Part shown: positions 8,539-19,324 of the stretch, one piece after another
Numbering within the stretch: position 1 is the stretch's first letter
How the letters are laid out: each line of letters starts with the position of its first letter
From: Listeria cossartiae subsp. cayugensis
GTDB taxonomy: Bacteria; Bacillota; Bacilli; Lactobacillales; Listeriaceae
NCBI RefSeq assembly: GCF_014229095.1
Contig: NZ_JAARZC010000003.1
Location: 416,082-480,081, forward strand
Direction: 5' to 3'
Length of the DNA: 64,000 nt
The notes under the pieces: generated by a model
What the model was told of the DNA's origin: nothing
Database searches by the model: none
Seen by the model: only the letters and a program-made list of their open reading frames with translations
Position numbers and translations under genes: made by a program

Positions 8539-9396
8539 ATGAATATAGTTATAGCATTAATTCCGGCAGTGATGTGGGGGATTATGCCGTTAGTTGTTTC
8601 GAAAATCGGTGGCAAACCGAGGCAACAAATCATTGGTACAACATTCGGAGCACTAGCTTTTGCAATTGGTGTTTTTATTTTTACAAATCCAGAATATACT
8701 GCAACGATAATTATTGCTAGTTTTGTCTCAGGGGCATTTTGGAGCTTAGGGCAAATGAACCAGTTTCGGGCCTTTACGCAAGTTGGTGTTTCAAAAACAA
8801 TGCCACTTTCGACTGGGATGCAGTTAGTTGGTACATCACTTTTTGGTGTATTCGCCTTTCACGAATGGGGTACAACATCCAAGCTAGTATTAGGATTTTC
8901 CGCATTAGCACTTATCATTGTCGGGATATTTTTAACAAGTTATCAACAACATAAGGACGAAAATTCCGGTCAAAATATGAAAAAAGGAATTATCACTTTA
9001 CTTATTTCATCTGTGGGGTACGTAGGTTATGTTGTCATTACACGTTGGTTTGATATTAGTGGATGGGACGCGATTTTGCCACAAGCAATTGGGATGGTTG
9101 TCGCAGGATTACTATTCTCGATTAAATCTGAAGAGAAGCGTTTCACGAAGCAAACATGGTTGAATATGATTCCTGGTGTTATGTGGGCAACAGGGAACTT
9201 GGCCTTGTTATTCTCCAACAAATTAGTCGGAATTGCTACCGGTTTCTCACTCTCACAAATGGGTGTCGTAATTTCGACAATTGGTGGGATTCTGTTCCTT
9301 GGAGAGAAGAAAACGAAGAAAGAATTGATTTTGGTCATTATCGGAGTAGTTTTAGTAATTATCGGTGGAACGATGATTGGAATAGCCAAAAGCTAA
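8539..9396 (+). CDS. glcU: GlcU-type glucose uptake protein (copy 1)
   Basis: A 285-residue integral membrane protein with about ten membrane segments, of the GRP family in the drug/metabolite transporter superfamily. It is similar throughout to GlcU (glucose:H+ symport in Bacillus and Staphylococcus). It starts [17 protein letters not shown] and includes the [19 protein letters not shown] stretch. GGGGG/AAGAA lies upstream. A clear paralog lies at 14984-15844, with two surface-protein genes and a DUF1254 gene between them. The substrate is likely glucose, but other sugars are possible. Confidence 0.85.
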   Translation: MNIVIALIPAVMWGIMPLVVSKIGGKPRQQIIGTTFGALAFAIGVFIFTNPEYTATIIIASFVSGAFWSLGQMNQFRAFTQVGVSKTMPLSTGMQLVGTSLFGVFAFHEWGTTSKLVLGFSALALIIVGIFLTSYQQHKDENSGQNMKKGIITLLISSVGYVGYVVITRWFDISGWDAILPQAIGMVVAGLLFSIKSEEKRFTKQTWLNMIPGVMWATGNLALLFSNKLVGIATGFSLSQMGVVISTIGGILFLGEKKTKKELILVIIGVVLVIIGGTMIGIAKS

Positions 9397-9470
9397 AACG
9401 GGACTTTCGATTTGATATATGCTCCATGATATACTTGAAATAATCTAAATTAAAGGTGGTAATGTTAATA

Positions 9471-10730
9471 ATGAATGCGAAATTAGAAGTAAATGCTGAT
9501 CTGGTCAAAGAATCCTATGTCTATTTATTGTCGCGATATCTCGTTTTACGTCAAGAAAATTTTGATACGAAAGAAGATAAAATTCCTTATAACACACTGA
9601 AGCATAACTCAGTCTCACCAGCAGATGCAAACTTTGTAAATCCGAATTTTGACGTAGTTTATTCAGAAGCTTGGGTCGCAGTAGATGATGAAAATGCAGT
9701 TATTTTAGAAGTACCGGAAATAAAAAATCGGTACTACACAGTTCAACTTTTAGATGGCTGGGGCGAAGTTGTAAATAATATCAACGAGCGCAATTACCCA
9801 GATCATCCACATGGAAAATTTGCTTTCGTTAAAAAAGGAACCAATCCTTCCGTGCCAAGTGACGCTGTAAAAGTTGAATTACCATCAGAAAAAGTAAAAT
9901 TACTCCTTCGCGTAGAACAAAAGGATGATCCAGAAGGCGCAGTAAAACTTCAAAAAGCATTCAAATTCGACGCACCAGACAATATAAAAATCAAAGAACC
10001 ACTTGAAATTCCGCATTTTACTAACGCAGAATTTTTATTAGAAGAAATTTATTCCAATTTAGAAGCATTATTAGCAACATATCCTGATAAAATGCCAAAA
10101 GCCGCAGAATTCCAAGATAAAGCAAGAAAAGTGGCAGCCTATATAGAGCTTGGCGAGGAACAAAAAAATGAAGTAAGAGAATTAATTAAGAAAGAAGCCA
10201 TTCCATATTTTACTAACGGTGCAAGAGGCTTTGGTACACAAAAAGGTGGTTGGTCGATTACATACGTGGTCGGCGCATTCGGAAATGATATTCTATCACG
10301 TGCAATCATTAATTATGGTGGTATTTGGGCGAATACAATCCAAGAATCACTATATTTCATCGGTCAAAAAGGAACTGATGGCGGCCAATTAACTGGAGAT
10401 AAAGTATACAAAATCCATTTCCCAGCAGATGAACTTCCATCAGAAATGGCAGATGCATTTTGGTCCGTGACACTATACAGCGTTCCGGATTATCACGTAA
10501 TTCCGAACAAACTAAATAAATTCTGCATCAATGATTACACAGGTCCAAAACGAAGCGAAGACGGCAGCTTAACGCTTTATATTGCGGCCGAAAAACCAGC
10601 TGATGTAGATCCAGGAAATTGGTTACCGAGCAAGGCTGGACAAGAATTCTCCTTAAACTTCCGGTTATATGTTCCAAAACAAGAAGTACAAGAAGGAAAA
10701 GTGTTCTTACCACCGCTTGAAGTACTTTAA
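9471..10730 (+). CDS. DUF1254/DUF1214 domain protein
   Basis: This 419-residue soluble protein uses the ATG at 9471, with AAAGGTGG 11 nt upstream. A GTG inside that ribosome site and an ATG only 2 nt from it are rejected. The N-terminal part matches DUF1254 (NSVSPADANFVNPNFDVVYS, then YYTVQLLDGWGE). The C-terminal part matches DUF1214 (FWSVTLYS, LTLYIAAEKP, NWLPS). No biochemical function is established for the family. No signal peptide is seen, although many homologs are exported. It is probably read from the glcU promoter or its own, and a terminator follows. Confidence 0.8.
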   Translation: MNAKLEVNADLVKESYVYLLSRYLVLRQENFDTKEDKIPYNTLKHNSVSPADANFVNPNFDVVYSEAWVAVDDENAVILEVPEIKNRYYTVQLLDGWGEVVNNINERNYPDHPHGKFAFVKKGTNPSVPSDAVKVELPSEKVKLLLRVEQKDDPEGAVKLQKAFKFDAPDNIKIKEPLEIPHFTNAEFLLEEIYSNLEALLATYPDKMPKAAEFQDKARKVAAYIELGEEQKNEVRELIKKEAIPYFTNGARGFGTQKGGWSITYVVGAFGNDILSRAIINYGGIWANTIQESLYFIGQKGTDGGQLTGDKVYKIHFPADELPSEMADAFWSVTLYSVPDYHVIPNKLNKFCINDYTGPKRSEDGSLTLYIAAEKPADVDPGNWLPSKAGQEFSLNFRLYVPKQEVQEGKVFLPPLEVL

Positions 10731-10740
10731 TTCTCACAAT

Positions 10741-10790
10741 AAACTAAGTATGAAACTACCTCTTTTGAGGAGTGACATACTTAGTTTTTT
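10741..10790 (+). terminator. Terminator after DUF1254 gene
   Basis: A 12-bp stem (AAACTAAGTATG / CATACTTAGTTT) with a structured loop is followed by TTTTTT. Confidence 0.85.
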
Positions 10791-10936
10791 TATGTGGAGA
10801 CTAGAAAAAACTAGCTTTTTGTACCGAATTAAGACTCTTTTGAAGGGTTTTGATTAAAAAAATGCCGTTTGTTCACCGAAAAGACACAAATGAAGCTTTT
10901 TCGAAAGAATGGAGATACTAAAATCAGACCTCCGAG

Positions 10937-10966
10937 AATAATATATCTGTTATGATATATATTATT
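10937..10966. promoter_or_regulatory. AT-rich inverted repeat upstream of the internalin-like gene
   Basis: AATAATATATC is followed after 6 nt by GATATATATTATT: arms pair perfectly over 7 bp, then with a 2-nt offset. The repeat surrounds TATGAT preceded by TG (a possible extended -10). It may be an operator or only AT-rich promoter DNA. Confidence 0.35.
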
Positions 10967-11001
10967 AGATAATATTAATGACAACCTGGAGGAAGCAAAA
11001 A

Positions 11002-13452
11002 ATGAGAAAACTACCTGTTGTTGTTTCTCTTGCTTTGTGTTTTAGCCTAGTTAGTCCAAGTTTGTATGCTGATGCAGATACAACAACTGCGGACCTCATC
11101 ACTAAGGAAGCAGTAAATGACGATAAAGATTTAACAAATAATCCACAGACAACTACTGATTCAAACGCACAATCAGCTAGTGAAGATACCTCAAACCCAT
11201 CACCCAACCCTACAGCCAAGAAAAATATACTAAAAAACAATTTGAAATCAACTTCTGAAAATGGAAATACGTATGCAGACATATTCCCAGATGCTAATCT
11301 AGCCAAAGTAATCGCCAAAACTATCAGCGGAAACGAAGATATTAATGTGGAAGTAACAGATGCTGAATTACAAAGTGTAACTAATTTAGTAGCAAACAAC
11401 CAAGGCATTACCAGTTTAGCGGGGATAGAACGCTTAACGGCGCTAGAAAGTATTAATGTGAATTACAACGAACTGACAAGCATAGATCCATTGTTCGATA
11501 GCTCTACGCTAAAATCTATTAGCGCAAACAATAATAAGCTTTCAGGCACATTTAGCATGGTCAAAACGATGCCAGAATTAGAAACGTTAGATATATTCTA
11601 TAATTCTATCAAAGAATTAGACGTCGAAAATCAGCCCAAACTAGTGACCCTTTCAGCGGATGAACTAGAACTCCAAAAGTTATCGCTGAAAAATCTGCCG
11701 CAATTAAATGCTATTGGTAGAAATATCGGCAGCGTTAGTATTGACTGGGGTGAATTAGAAAGCGTAAACTTAGTCAATTTGCCAAAAATCCAACGAGTAG
11801 ATATTAGCGGGAACTATTTAACGAGTGATGATTTGCATTTAGAAAACCTACCTGGAGTTACGGGTATGGATCTGAGTAGTAATGAACTTACTGAGCTGCC
11901 ACAACTGACCGATTTTACAAAACTGACTTCTATTAATGTGAGAAGTAATAATATTGGTAAGCTAGATTCGAATAAACTTGTTAACGTACCAAATCTTGCC
12001 AAGCTAAACGCGGATAAACAAACGTTGGTCCTGCCAAAAACAATTGCAGCAGGGGATTTCACCATCCAAAATCCTATTGAAAACTTAGCGGGTCAAATTA
12101 CAGCGCTAAAAACAATTTCAAATAACGGAACTTACGTAAATCCAAACATTACATGGACAAGCGAAAATTTGACAGGTTTATCGAAGGTTTCCTATACATT
12201 TGATGAAGATATCAATAGCCCGACAGTTGTTGGGAAATTCACAGGAACCGTGACACAACCAATTGAAGTGAAAGCTTTACCGGTTATTACAGCCGATAAA
12301 AGTATTTCGTACGAACCAATCAATCCAAAAGACGAAGCAACCTTTTTACGAGATATTCATGCATCTGCTTCTGAAAATGGTCAAATTACTAGTGATTACA
12401 GTGAAGTAGTCGATTTTAACACACCTGGCAACTACACGGTGACGCTCCAAGCTAAAAATGACTTTAATATAAAGGCAATTCCTGTAACAGTCGTTGTGCA
12501 TATTAGTGACATTCAAAAACCACAAGTAACAGTTGCTTCTAATGAGGTTAACTTTGAAGTGGGGACAGAACTAACAAGTGAGGCGCTTCTTGCTAAATCG
12601 GGCGCGGTCGTTACAGATCCATACGATGAAGCAATCAAGATGGAAGTGGACTTAACCGAAGTCGACACAACGAAACTAGGAACTTACGAAGCAACAATAA
12701 CTGCGAAAAGCAAAAGTGGCGAATCAGCTGACCCGGTGAAAGTCACTGTTAAAATTGTCGATACAGAAAAACCAGTTATTCATGTCGTTAATCCTGAAAT
12801 AACCGTAGCAAAAGATAGCGAACTAACAGCTGAACAAATCATTGAACAAGCTGGGATAACCGCAACAGATAACTACGATGAAGATGTGAGTTTACAGTTA
12901 GATTTTTCTGCTGTAAAAACGTCCAAACCGGGTAGCTACAAAGTAACTATTTATACGGAAGACGCTTCTGGCAATCGTTCGGAAACAGTGACAATTACTG
13001 TGAAAATCCCCGAACCTCAAAAAGGAGAAGTAACCGTTAAATATATCGATAGCGAGAACAAGGAAATCGCCGAAAGTAATACGCTTACTGGTGAATTAGG
13101 CGTGGCATATGAAACAATCGCTAAAGAAATTCCAGGATACACACTGGTAGAAAGCCCGACCAATGCAAGTGGGGTTTTTGAAGAAAATGGGCAAACGGTT
13201 CAGTATGTGTACATGGCAGTTAGCATTAGCTCAACTGATCCAGTGCAAGCAGGAAACAGTGTTACACCAGTGACACCAAAAGCCGAAAATAATTCCGTTG
13301 CTCCAACTAAAAAAGTATCTAGCAAAGTAGTGGCGAACCAAATGCCAATCAACCTTCCAAAAACAGGAGATAGCGCTAGTTTAATCTTTGTTTTCATGGG
13401 AGTTCTGTTGATAGCTGGATTAACCGTTTCTAAAGTTAGAAGAAAACATTAA
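11002..13452 (+). CDS. Internalin-like LRR surface protein, LPXTG-anchored
   Basis: This 816-residue sortase substrate starts at the ATG at 11002, with GGAGGA 8 nt upstream. It has a signal peptide (cleavage near YADA-DT), a Thr/Asn/Ser-rich linker, an LRR region of about 9-10 irregular repeats (about 85-365; ITSLAGIERL, VDISGN, MDLSSNEL), three Ig/cadherin-like repeats (about 425-670; KPQVTVAS, KPVIHVV), one MucBP domain (about 674-735), LPKTG (from 785), a membrane helix and an RRKH tail. The LRRs lack the strict 22-residue internalin A/B spacing. It corresponds to the region of lmo0171. Likely role: adhesion to host or environmental glycans. An AT-rich inverted repeat (about 10937-10966) sits just upstream around a TATGAT -10. 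Confidence 0.88.
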   Translation: MRKLPVVVSLALCFSLVSPSLYADADTTTADLITKEAVNDDKDLTNNPQTTTDSNAQSASEDTSNPSPNPTAKKNILKNNLKSTSENGNTYADIFPDANLAKVIAKTISGNEDINVEVTDAELQSVTNLVANNQGITSLAGIERLTALESINVNYNELTSIDPLFDSSTLKSISANNNKLSGTFSMVKTMPELETLDIFYNSIKELDVENQPKLVTLSADELELQKLSLKNLPQLNAIGRNIGSVSIDWGELESVNLVNLPKIQRVDISGNYLTSDDLHLENLPGVTGMDLSSNELTELPQLTDFTKLTSINVRSNNIGKLDSNKLVNVPNLAKLNADKQTLVLPKTIAAGDFTIQNPIENLAGQITALKTISNNGTYVNPNITWTSENLTGLSKVSYTFDEDINSPTVVGKFTGTVTQPIEVKALPVITADKSISYEPINPKDEATFLRDIHASASENGQITSDYSEVVDFNTPGNYTVTLQAKNDFNIKAIPVTVVVHISDIQKPQVTVASNEVNFEVGTELTSEALLAKSGAVVTDPYDEAIKMEVDLTEVDTTKLGTYEATITAKSKSGESADPVKVTVKIVDTEKPVIHVVNPEITVAKDSELTAEQIIEQAGITATDNYDEDVSLQLDFSAVKTSKPGSYKVTIYTEDASGNRSETVTITVKIPEPQKGEVTVKYIDSENKEIAESNTLTGELGVAYETIAKEIPGYTLVESPTNASGVFEENGQTVQYVYMAVSISSTDPVQAGNSVTPVTPKAENNSVAPTKKVSSKVVANQMPINLPKTGDSASLIFVFMGVLLIAGLTVSKVRRKH

Positions 13453-13454
13453 GC

Positions 13455-13497
13455 AAAAAAATCACCCCGTAAAAAATTTTACGGGGTGATTTTTTTT
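13455..13497. terminator. Shared bidirectional terminator of two convergent LPXTG genes
   Basis: A perfect stem of about 20 bp (AAAAAAATCACCCCGTAAAA and complement) with a tiny loop overlaps the stop codon of the minus-strand gene. Confidence 0.92.
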
Positions 13498-14707
13498 ATT
13501 TCTTTTTAAATAACAGTAATGGTGCGCTGATTAAAATGAGCAGTGCTCCGAAAATAGTGGATGATGTGTTTTGGTCAGTATCGCCAGTTTTTGGTAAAGC
13601 GCTATAAGTTGTTTTTTCGGTGGAAGGATTAGTAGTAACTTTATTAGTAGCTGGTTTTACGGTACTTGGTTCATTTACCACTGGATTAACAGTGATAGGT
13701 GTTGGTGTAACGATGTCTTTTTTATAAATATAATCAACTGTTTGTGTTGTATCAGTGAAAGTACCAGTTGCGTTTTCGGGTGTAGTTTCTAGCGTATAAC
13801 CGGTGATTTTTTTGCTCATTGCTTGGTAATTACTATTAATAGTTCCGGTTAATGTGTCCGATGCTGCGATTTTGTTCCCATCACTATCAAGATAATTCAC
13901 GGTTACATTAGCCCCGGCTGCAGGTGCGGGATTAGCGATATGAACCGTCACATTTACTGTATTGGAGACATTGCCAGCCTTATCAGTGGCTTGCACATCG
14001 ACGGAATAATCCCCACTGACTGCTAAATTAACAGAGGAAGTAAAATTGCTTGTAAGACTAGCAGTGGAGTCGTAATTATCAGTAACGCTAGCATTAATAT
14101 CCGTTAAAAATTGTTCTTCAGTAACGCTACTTTCGGGGGTGTAAGTGATGTCTGTTTTATCAGTTTTGACAACAGGTGCATTGATATCTTTTGGTTTTAA
14201 AGTGCCATTCGAGGTTGATTTATTCCCGGCTTTGTCTTCACTTGTAGCAGTTGCGGTCGCGAGCAAGGAATCGATATTTGCTTCGCCGCCTTCACCTGAA
14301 TAAGTCGTTTTCCAATCGAACTTCACTTTTGCTTTGGATAAATTGTCCCAACTAGTAACTTTATCGAATTTAAAAGTAACGGTGTTAGTGGAGCTGTCAA
14401 AACTAGTTGTGCCTACTTGGTTGGTAATATCTTCACCGCCCACGGAAACTTGTAAATCTGTATAATTCATGCCAGTTGGTAGTGCTAATTTTATTTCTAG
14501 TTTGTAATCTTCTTGGGTTTGGTTTGTTAAAACAGGAAATGTAAGCGTGGATGTGTATTTATAGGGAGTGTTTACGTTCTCACTTATGCTTTGTACGAGT
14601 GAAGTATCTTGGGTATCGGCAAGCGCCGAAATAGGTGTAAGTGCTATTTGACCAGCGAGAGAGCTTAAAATAATAATGCTGGCAATGGTTTTTTTCTTGG
14701 TAAACAT
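13496..14707 (-). CDS. LPXTG-anchored Ig/MucBP surface protein
   Basis: This 403-residue sortase substrate uses the ATG at 14707 (minus), because GGAAAGAGG precedes it and it gives a good signal peptide (MFTKKKTIASIIILSS, cleavage near ALA-DT). The frame is open 18 codons upstream without support. An all-beta N-terminal domain (about 30-185) is followed by an Ig-like domain (about 190-270) whose sequence resembles the Ig repeats of the convergent internalin-like protein. Then come one MucBP domain (about 275-340), a Thr-rich linker, LPKTG (from 371), a membrane helix and KKK. It probably corresponds to lmo0175. MucBP modules suggest mucin or glycan binding. Confidence 0.87.
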   Translation of the reverse strand: MFTKKKTIASIIILSSLAGQIALTPISALADTQDTSLVQSISENVNTPYKYTSTLTFPVLTNQTQEDYKLEIKLALPTGMNYTDLQVSVGGEDITNQVGTTSFDSSTNTVTFKFDKVTSWDNLSKAKVKFDWKTTYSGEGGEANIDSLLATATATSEDKAGNKSTSNGTLKPKDINAPVVKTDKTDITYTPESSVTEEQFLTDINASVTDNYDSTASLTSNFTSSVNLAVSGDYSVDVQATDKAGNVSNTVNVTVHIANPAPAAGANVTVNYLDSDGNKIAASDTLTGTINSNYQAMSKKITGYTLETTPENATGTFTDTTQTVDYIYKKDIVTPTPITVNPVVNEPSTVKPATNKVTTNPSTEKTTYSALPKTGDTDQNTSSTIFGALLILISAPLLLFKKK

Positions 14708-14983
14708 TTTTTTAAAACCTCTTTCCTTCAATTGGAATTTACTACAATTTAAGTGTAGCACTTCCGTTTTGTTCGTTAGTTTAATTCTAGTATGTTGATT
14801 TGGGATGTTTTGTCTAAAATGTGGCTAATGAGAATCATAAAAAGACGCTTTAATAGGAATGTTTTTACAATTAGCGTAATATAAGTGCTTTTCACGCCAA
14901 AACCCCCTACCATCTTCCAGCTATTTCCGCTATAATGAAGTAATTGAAAACTAAATTAAAGGATAAATAAGGAGGAAAACGAT

Positions 14984-15844
14984 TTGAACATTATGATTGC
15001 GCTGATTCCTGCATTACTTTGGGGGACAGTTCCGCTAATTATTACCAAATTTGGCGGTTCAACAAGGCAACAAACGATGGGAATGACACTAGGGGCACTC
15101 ACTTTTGCGGTAATCGTTTTCTTCTTTACAGATCCAGTTTATACGCTGAAAACAGTGAGCGTTAGTTTCATTACAGGTTGTTTATGGAGTGTCGGGCAGA
15201 TGTTTCAACTGCGTGCTTTTAAAATCATCGGGGTTTCAAAAGCGATGCCAATTTCGACTGGGATGCAATTAGTTGGAACGACGCTTTGTGGGGTTATTTT
15301 ATTTCATGAGTGGGATACGACGCTTCGAATTATTCTTGGATTTATTGCGCTTGCACTAATTGTTGGTGGAATTTTCCTAACATCGTATGCCGAAAAAGAA
15401 GAAGATGGCACTAATGCACTGAAACAAGGCTTGATTACCTTGGTTATTTCGTCTTTAGGCTACGTTGGTTTGGTTGTTCTTATTCAAGGATTTAAAATTG
15501 ACGGGATTAATGCGATTTTACCTCAAGCAGTTGGGATGGTTCTGAGTGCGTTAATTATGACGCATAGTGGTGGCGTGGAAAAACGTTTCAATAAACGCAC
15601 ATTGTTGCTCATTATACCAGGAATGATTTGGGCGGCGGGCAACGTTGCAATGGTTCATGCTAATCAGCTTGTTGGTGTTGCGACCGGCTTTTCGCTTTCG
15701 CAATTAGGAGTCGTTATTTCAACAATCGGCGGCATCGTACTTTTAAAAGAAAAGAAGACACAAAAAGAAATGCTTTATGTTATCGTGGGCGTAGTTTTAG
15801 TCGTTCTCGGCGGGATTTTAATCGGCGTTGCAAAAGGCGCTTAA
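14984..15844 (+). CDS. glcU: GlcU-type glucose uptake protein (copy 2)
   Basis: A 286-residue GRP-family membrane transporter and paralog of the product at 8539-9396: both share the beginning MNI.IALIPA, the [11 protein letters not shown] stretch and the [10 protein letters not shown] stretch. The TTG start at 14984 has GGAGGA 7 nt upstream. Ten membrane segments are expected. Likely function is proton-coupled glucose uptake. It is an independent unit upstream of metG. Confidence 0.85.
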   Translation: MNIMIALIPALLWGTVPLIITKFGGSTRQQTMGMTLGALTFAVIVFFFTDPVYTLKTVSVSFITGCLWSVGQMFQLRAFKIIGVSKAMPISTGMQLVGTTLCGVILFHEWDTTLRIILGFIALALIVGGIFLTSYAEKEEDGTNALKQGLITLVISSLGYVGLVVLIQGFKIDGINAILPQAVGMVLSALIMTHSGGVEKRFNKRTLLLIIPGMIWAAGNVAMVHANQLVGVATGFSLSQLGVVISTIGGIVLLKEKKTQKEMLYVIVGVVLVVLGGILIGVAKGA

Positions 15845-15873
15845 TTAATTATTTCGTTTAGCGCGAAAAATGA

Positions 15874-17910
<2,037 letters not shown>

Positions 17911-17917
17911 TAAAAAC

Positions 17918-17953
17918 GAGCCCTAATTCAGTTGAGTTAGGGCTCATTTTTTT
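17918..17953 (+). terminator. Terminator of metG
   Basis: A 9-bp stem GAGCCCTAA / TTAGGGCTC with a 10-nt loop is followed by ATTTTTTT. Confidence 0.88.
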
Positions 17954-17981
17954 ACAAACGAAAAAACTTTCAAAAAAAAGA

Positions 17982-18010
17982 TTGCATATTGCAAACGATT
18001 ACAATATAAT
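17982..18010 (+). promoter_or_regulatory. Promoter of the ROK repressor / glucan operon
   Basis: TTGCAT (17982-17987), 17 nt, then a perfect TATAAT (18005-18010). A cre-like site lies between the two elements, so CcpA binding would block RNA polymerase. Confidence 0.7.
17989..18003. promoter_or_regulatory. Candidate cre (CcpA) site
   Basis: The 15-mer TTGCAAACGATTACA fits the degenerate consensus WTGNAANCGNWNNCW at every fixed position. It lies between -35 and -10 of the glucan-operon promoter, which suits catabolite repression of alternative-sugar genes. Identified by eye only. Confidence 0.6.
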
Positions 18011-18018
18011 GTAACTAT

Positions 18019-18047
18019 ACTTACTTAATTCAATGAACGAAGTAAGT
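18019..18047. promoter_or_regulatory. Inverted repeat, candidate ROK operator
   Basis: Perfect arms ACTTACTT and AAGTAAGT are separated by 13 nt, placed just after the expected transcription start and before the ROK gene. This geometry fits autoregulation by the adjacent repressor. It could alternatively fold as an RNA hairpin. Confidence 0.5.
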
Positions 18048-18075
18048 GGTCATCCAGAAGTGAAGGAGCCTAAAA

Positions 18076-19290
18076 ATGGATATCTTGAGAAAAGGGAATA
18101 AAGACTTAATTAAAGACATAAACCGCTACACCGTGCTGAATTTAATCCGCGAAAAGGGAGAAATCACACGAACAGAGATTGCAAAAAAATGCGATTTTGG
18201 GATGTCTACTTTGACGTATATTTTAGATGATTTGCAGCAAGAAGGCATCATTTTGGAAGGGGCCGAAACATCATCTACTGGAGGCAGACGTGCCAAATTA
18301 GTAAGATTTAATAAAGATTATGGTTTTGTTGTTAGTGTCAAAGTAGAAGAGGAACAACTTCTTTTTGCGTTGACTGACTTAAATGCAGAAATCATTGAAA
18401 ATACTTCCATACCATTTTCCTCCGAGAAAAAACCAGAAGAAGCAATCGATTTAATTGCTAAAAACGTGAAAAAAATGTGTGAAAACAGAGATATGAACCA
18501 TTTGCTAGGTGTCGGAATTGCAATTTCAGGGCTAGTAAATCGTAAAAAAGGAACCGTTATCCGCTCTACAATGCTAGGGTGGGAAAATGTTGCTTTAGAA
18601 GCAATGCTGAATGTTCATTTCCCGGATATTCCAGTGTATGTAGATAAAAATATAAACTGCTACACACTCGCAGAACTTTGGTTAGGCGAAGGGAAACAAT
18701 CCAATAATTTTGCGACGGTTTCAGTTGGGGCTGGTCTTGGTTTATCAGTTGTTATTAATCGCCAAATTTACTACGGTGCGCAAGGTGGAGCCGGAGAATT
18801 TGGACATACAACAATTCAACCAGGCGGATACAAATGCCACTGTGGCCAAAAAGGCTGCTTAGAAATGTACGCATCCGAATTTTACTTCCGAAATCGTGGC
18901 GAAGAAATAAAAGCCACTTACCCCACATCAGATTTAAATGATTTTCATTTTGACAATGTGGCAAAAAGTGCGCGTGCCGGAGACGAAATGGCAACTGAAC
19001 TTATGGATAAAATGGGTGAATATTTAGGATACGGGATTCGAAATATCATTAACACCTTCAACCCCGAAAAAGTAATTATTGTCGGTGAAGGTTTGCACCA
19101 TAGAGATTTATTCCTAACTAAAATTGATGAAATTGCTTCACAAAACTTTTTTTCAGGGGCTGGCTTCGAAACAGAAATTACAACAACATCATTAGAGGAT
19201 CCTGCATGGTTACAAGGTGCGGCTTTACTAGTCATTCACCAATTATTCCAGGTGCCGATCTATGAAGAAGAACAAACTTTACTGCGTTAA
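18076..19290 (+). CDS. ROK-family transcriptional repressor of the glucan operon
   Basis: This 404-residue protein starts at the ATG after GAAGGAG. It has an N-terminal winged helix (about 15-75; TRTEIAKKCDFGMSTLTYILDDL) and a ROK sugar-kinase-like domain with the GVGIAISGLV and GAGLGLS motifs and the zinc motif CHCGQKGCLEMYA. It is the first gene of the operon and most likely represses it in the absence of an oligosaccharide. From memory, the L. monocytogenes counterpart Lmo0178 has been crystallised with operator DNA. The inverted repeat at 18019-18047 is the natural candidate target here. Confidence 0.9.
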   Translation: MDILRKGNKDLIKDINRYTVLNLIREKGEITRTEIAKKCDFGMSTLTYILDDLQQEGIILEGAETSSTGGRRAKLVRFNKDYGFVVSVKVEEEQLLFALTDLNAEIIENTSIPFSSEKKPEEAIDLIAKNVKKMCENRDMNHLLGVGIAISGLVNRKKGTVIRSTMLGWENVALEAMLNVHFPDIPVYVDKNINCYTLAELWLGEGKQSNNFATVSVGAGLGLSVVINRQIYYGAQGGAGEFGHTTIQPGGYKCHCGQKGCLEMYASEFYFRNRGEEIKATYPTSDLNDFHFDNVAKSARAGDEMATELMDKMGEYLGYGIRNIINTFNPEKVIIVGEGLHHRDLFLTKIDEIASQNFFSGAGFETEITTTSLEDPAWLQGAALLVIHQLFQVPIYEEEQTLLR

Positions 19291-19324
19291 AAGTACATAA
19301 ATTATTTCAGGAGGTTATTTTCAC

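Noticed and set aside
10741..11001. Insertion sequence near the internalin-like gene, as found at the equivalent place in L. monocytogenes EGD-e
   Set aside because: No transposase frame or terminal inverted repeats were found on either side of the gene here; the two LPXTG genes are directly convergent.
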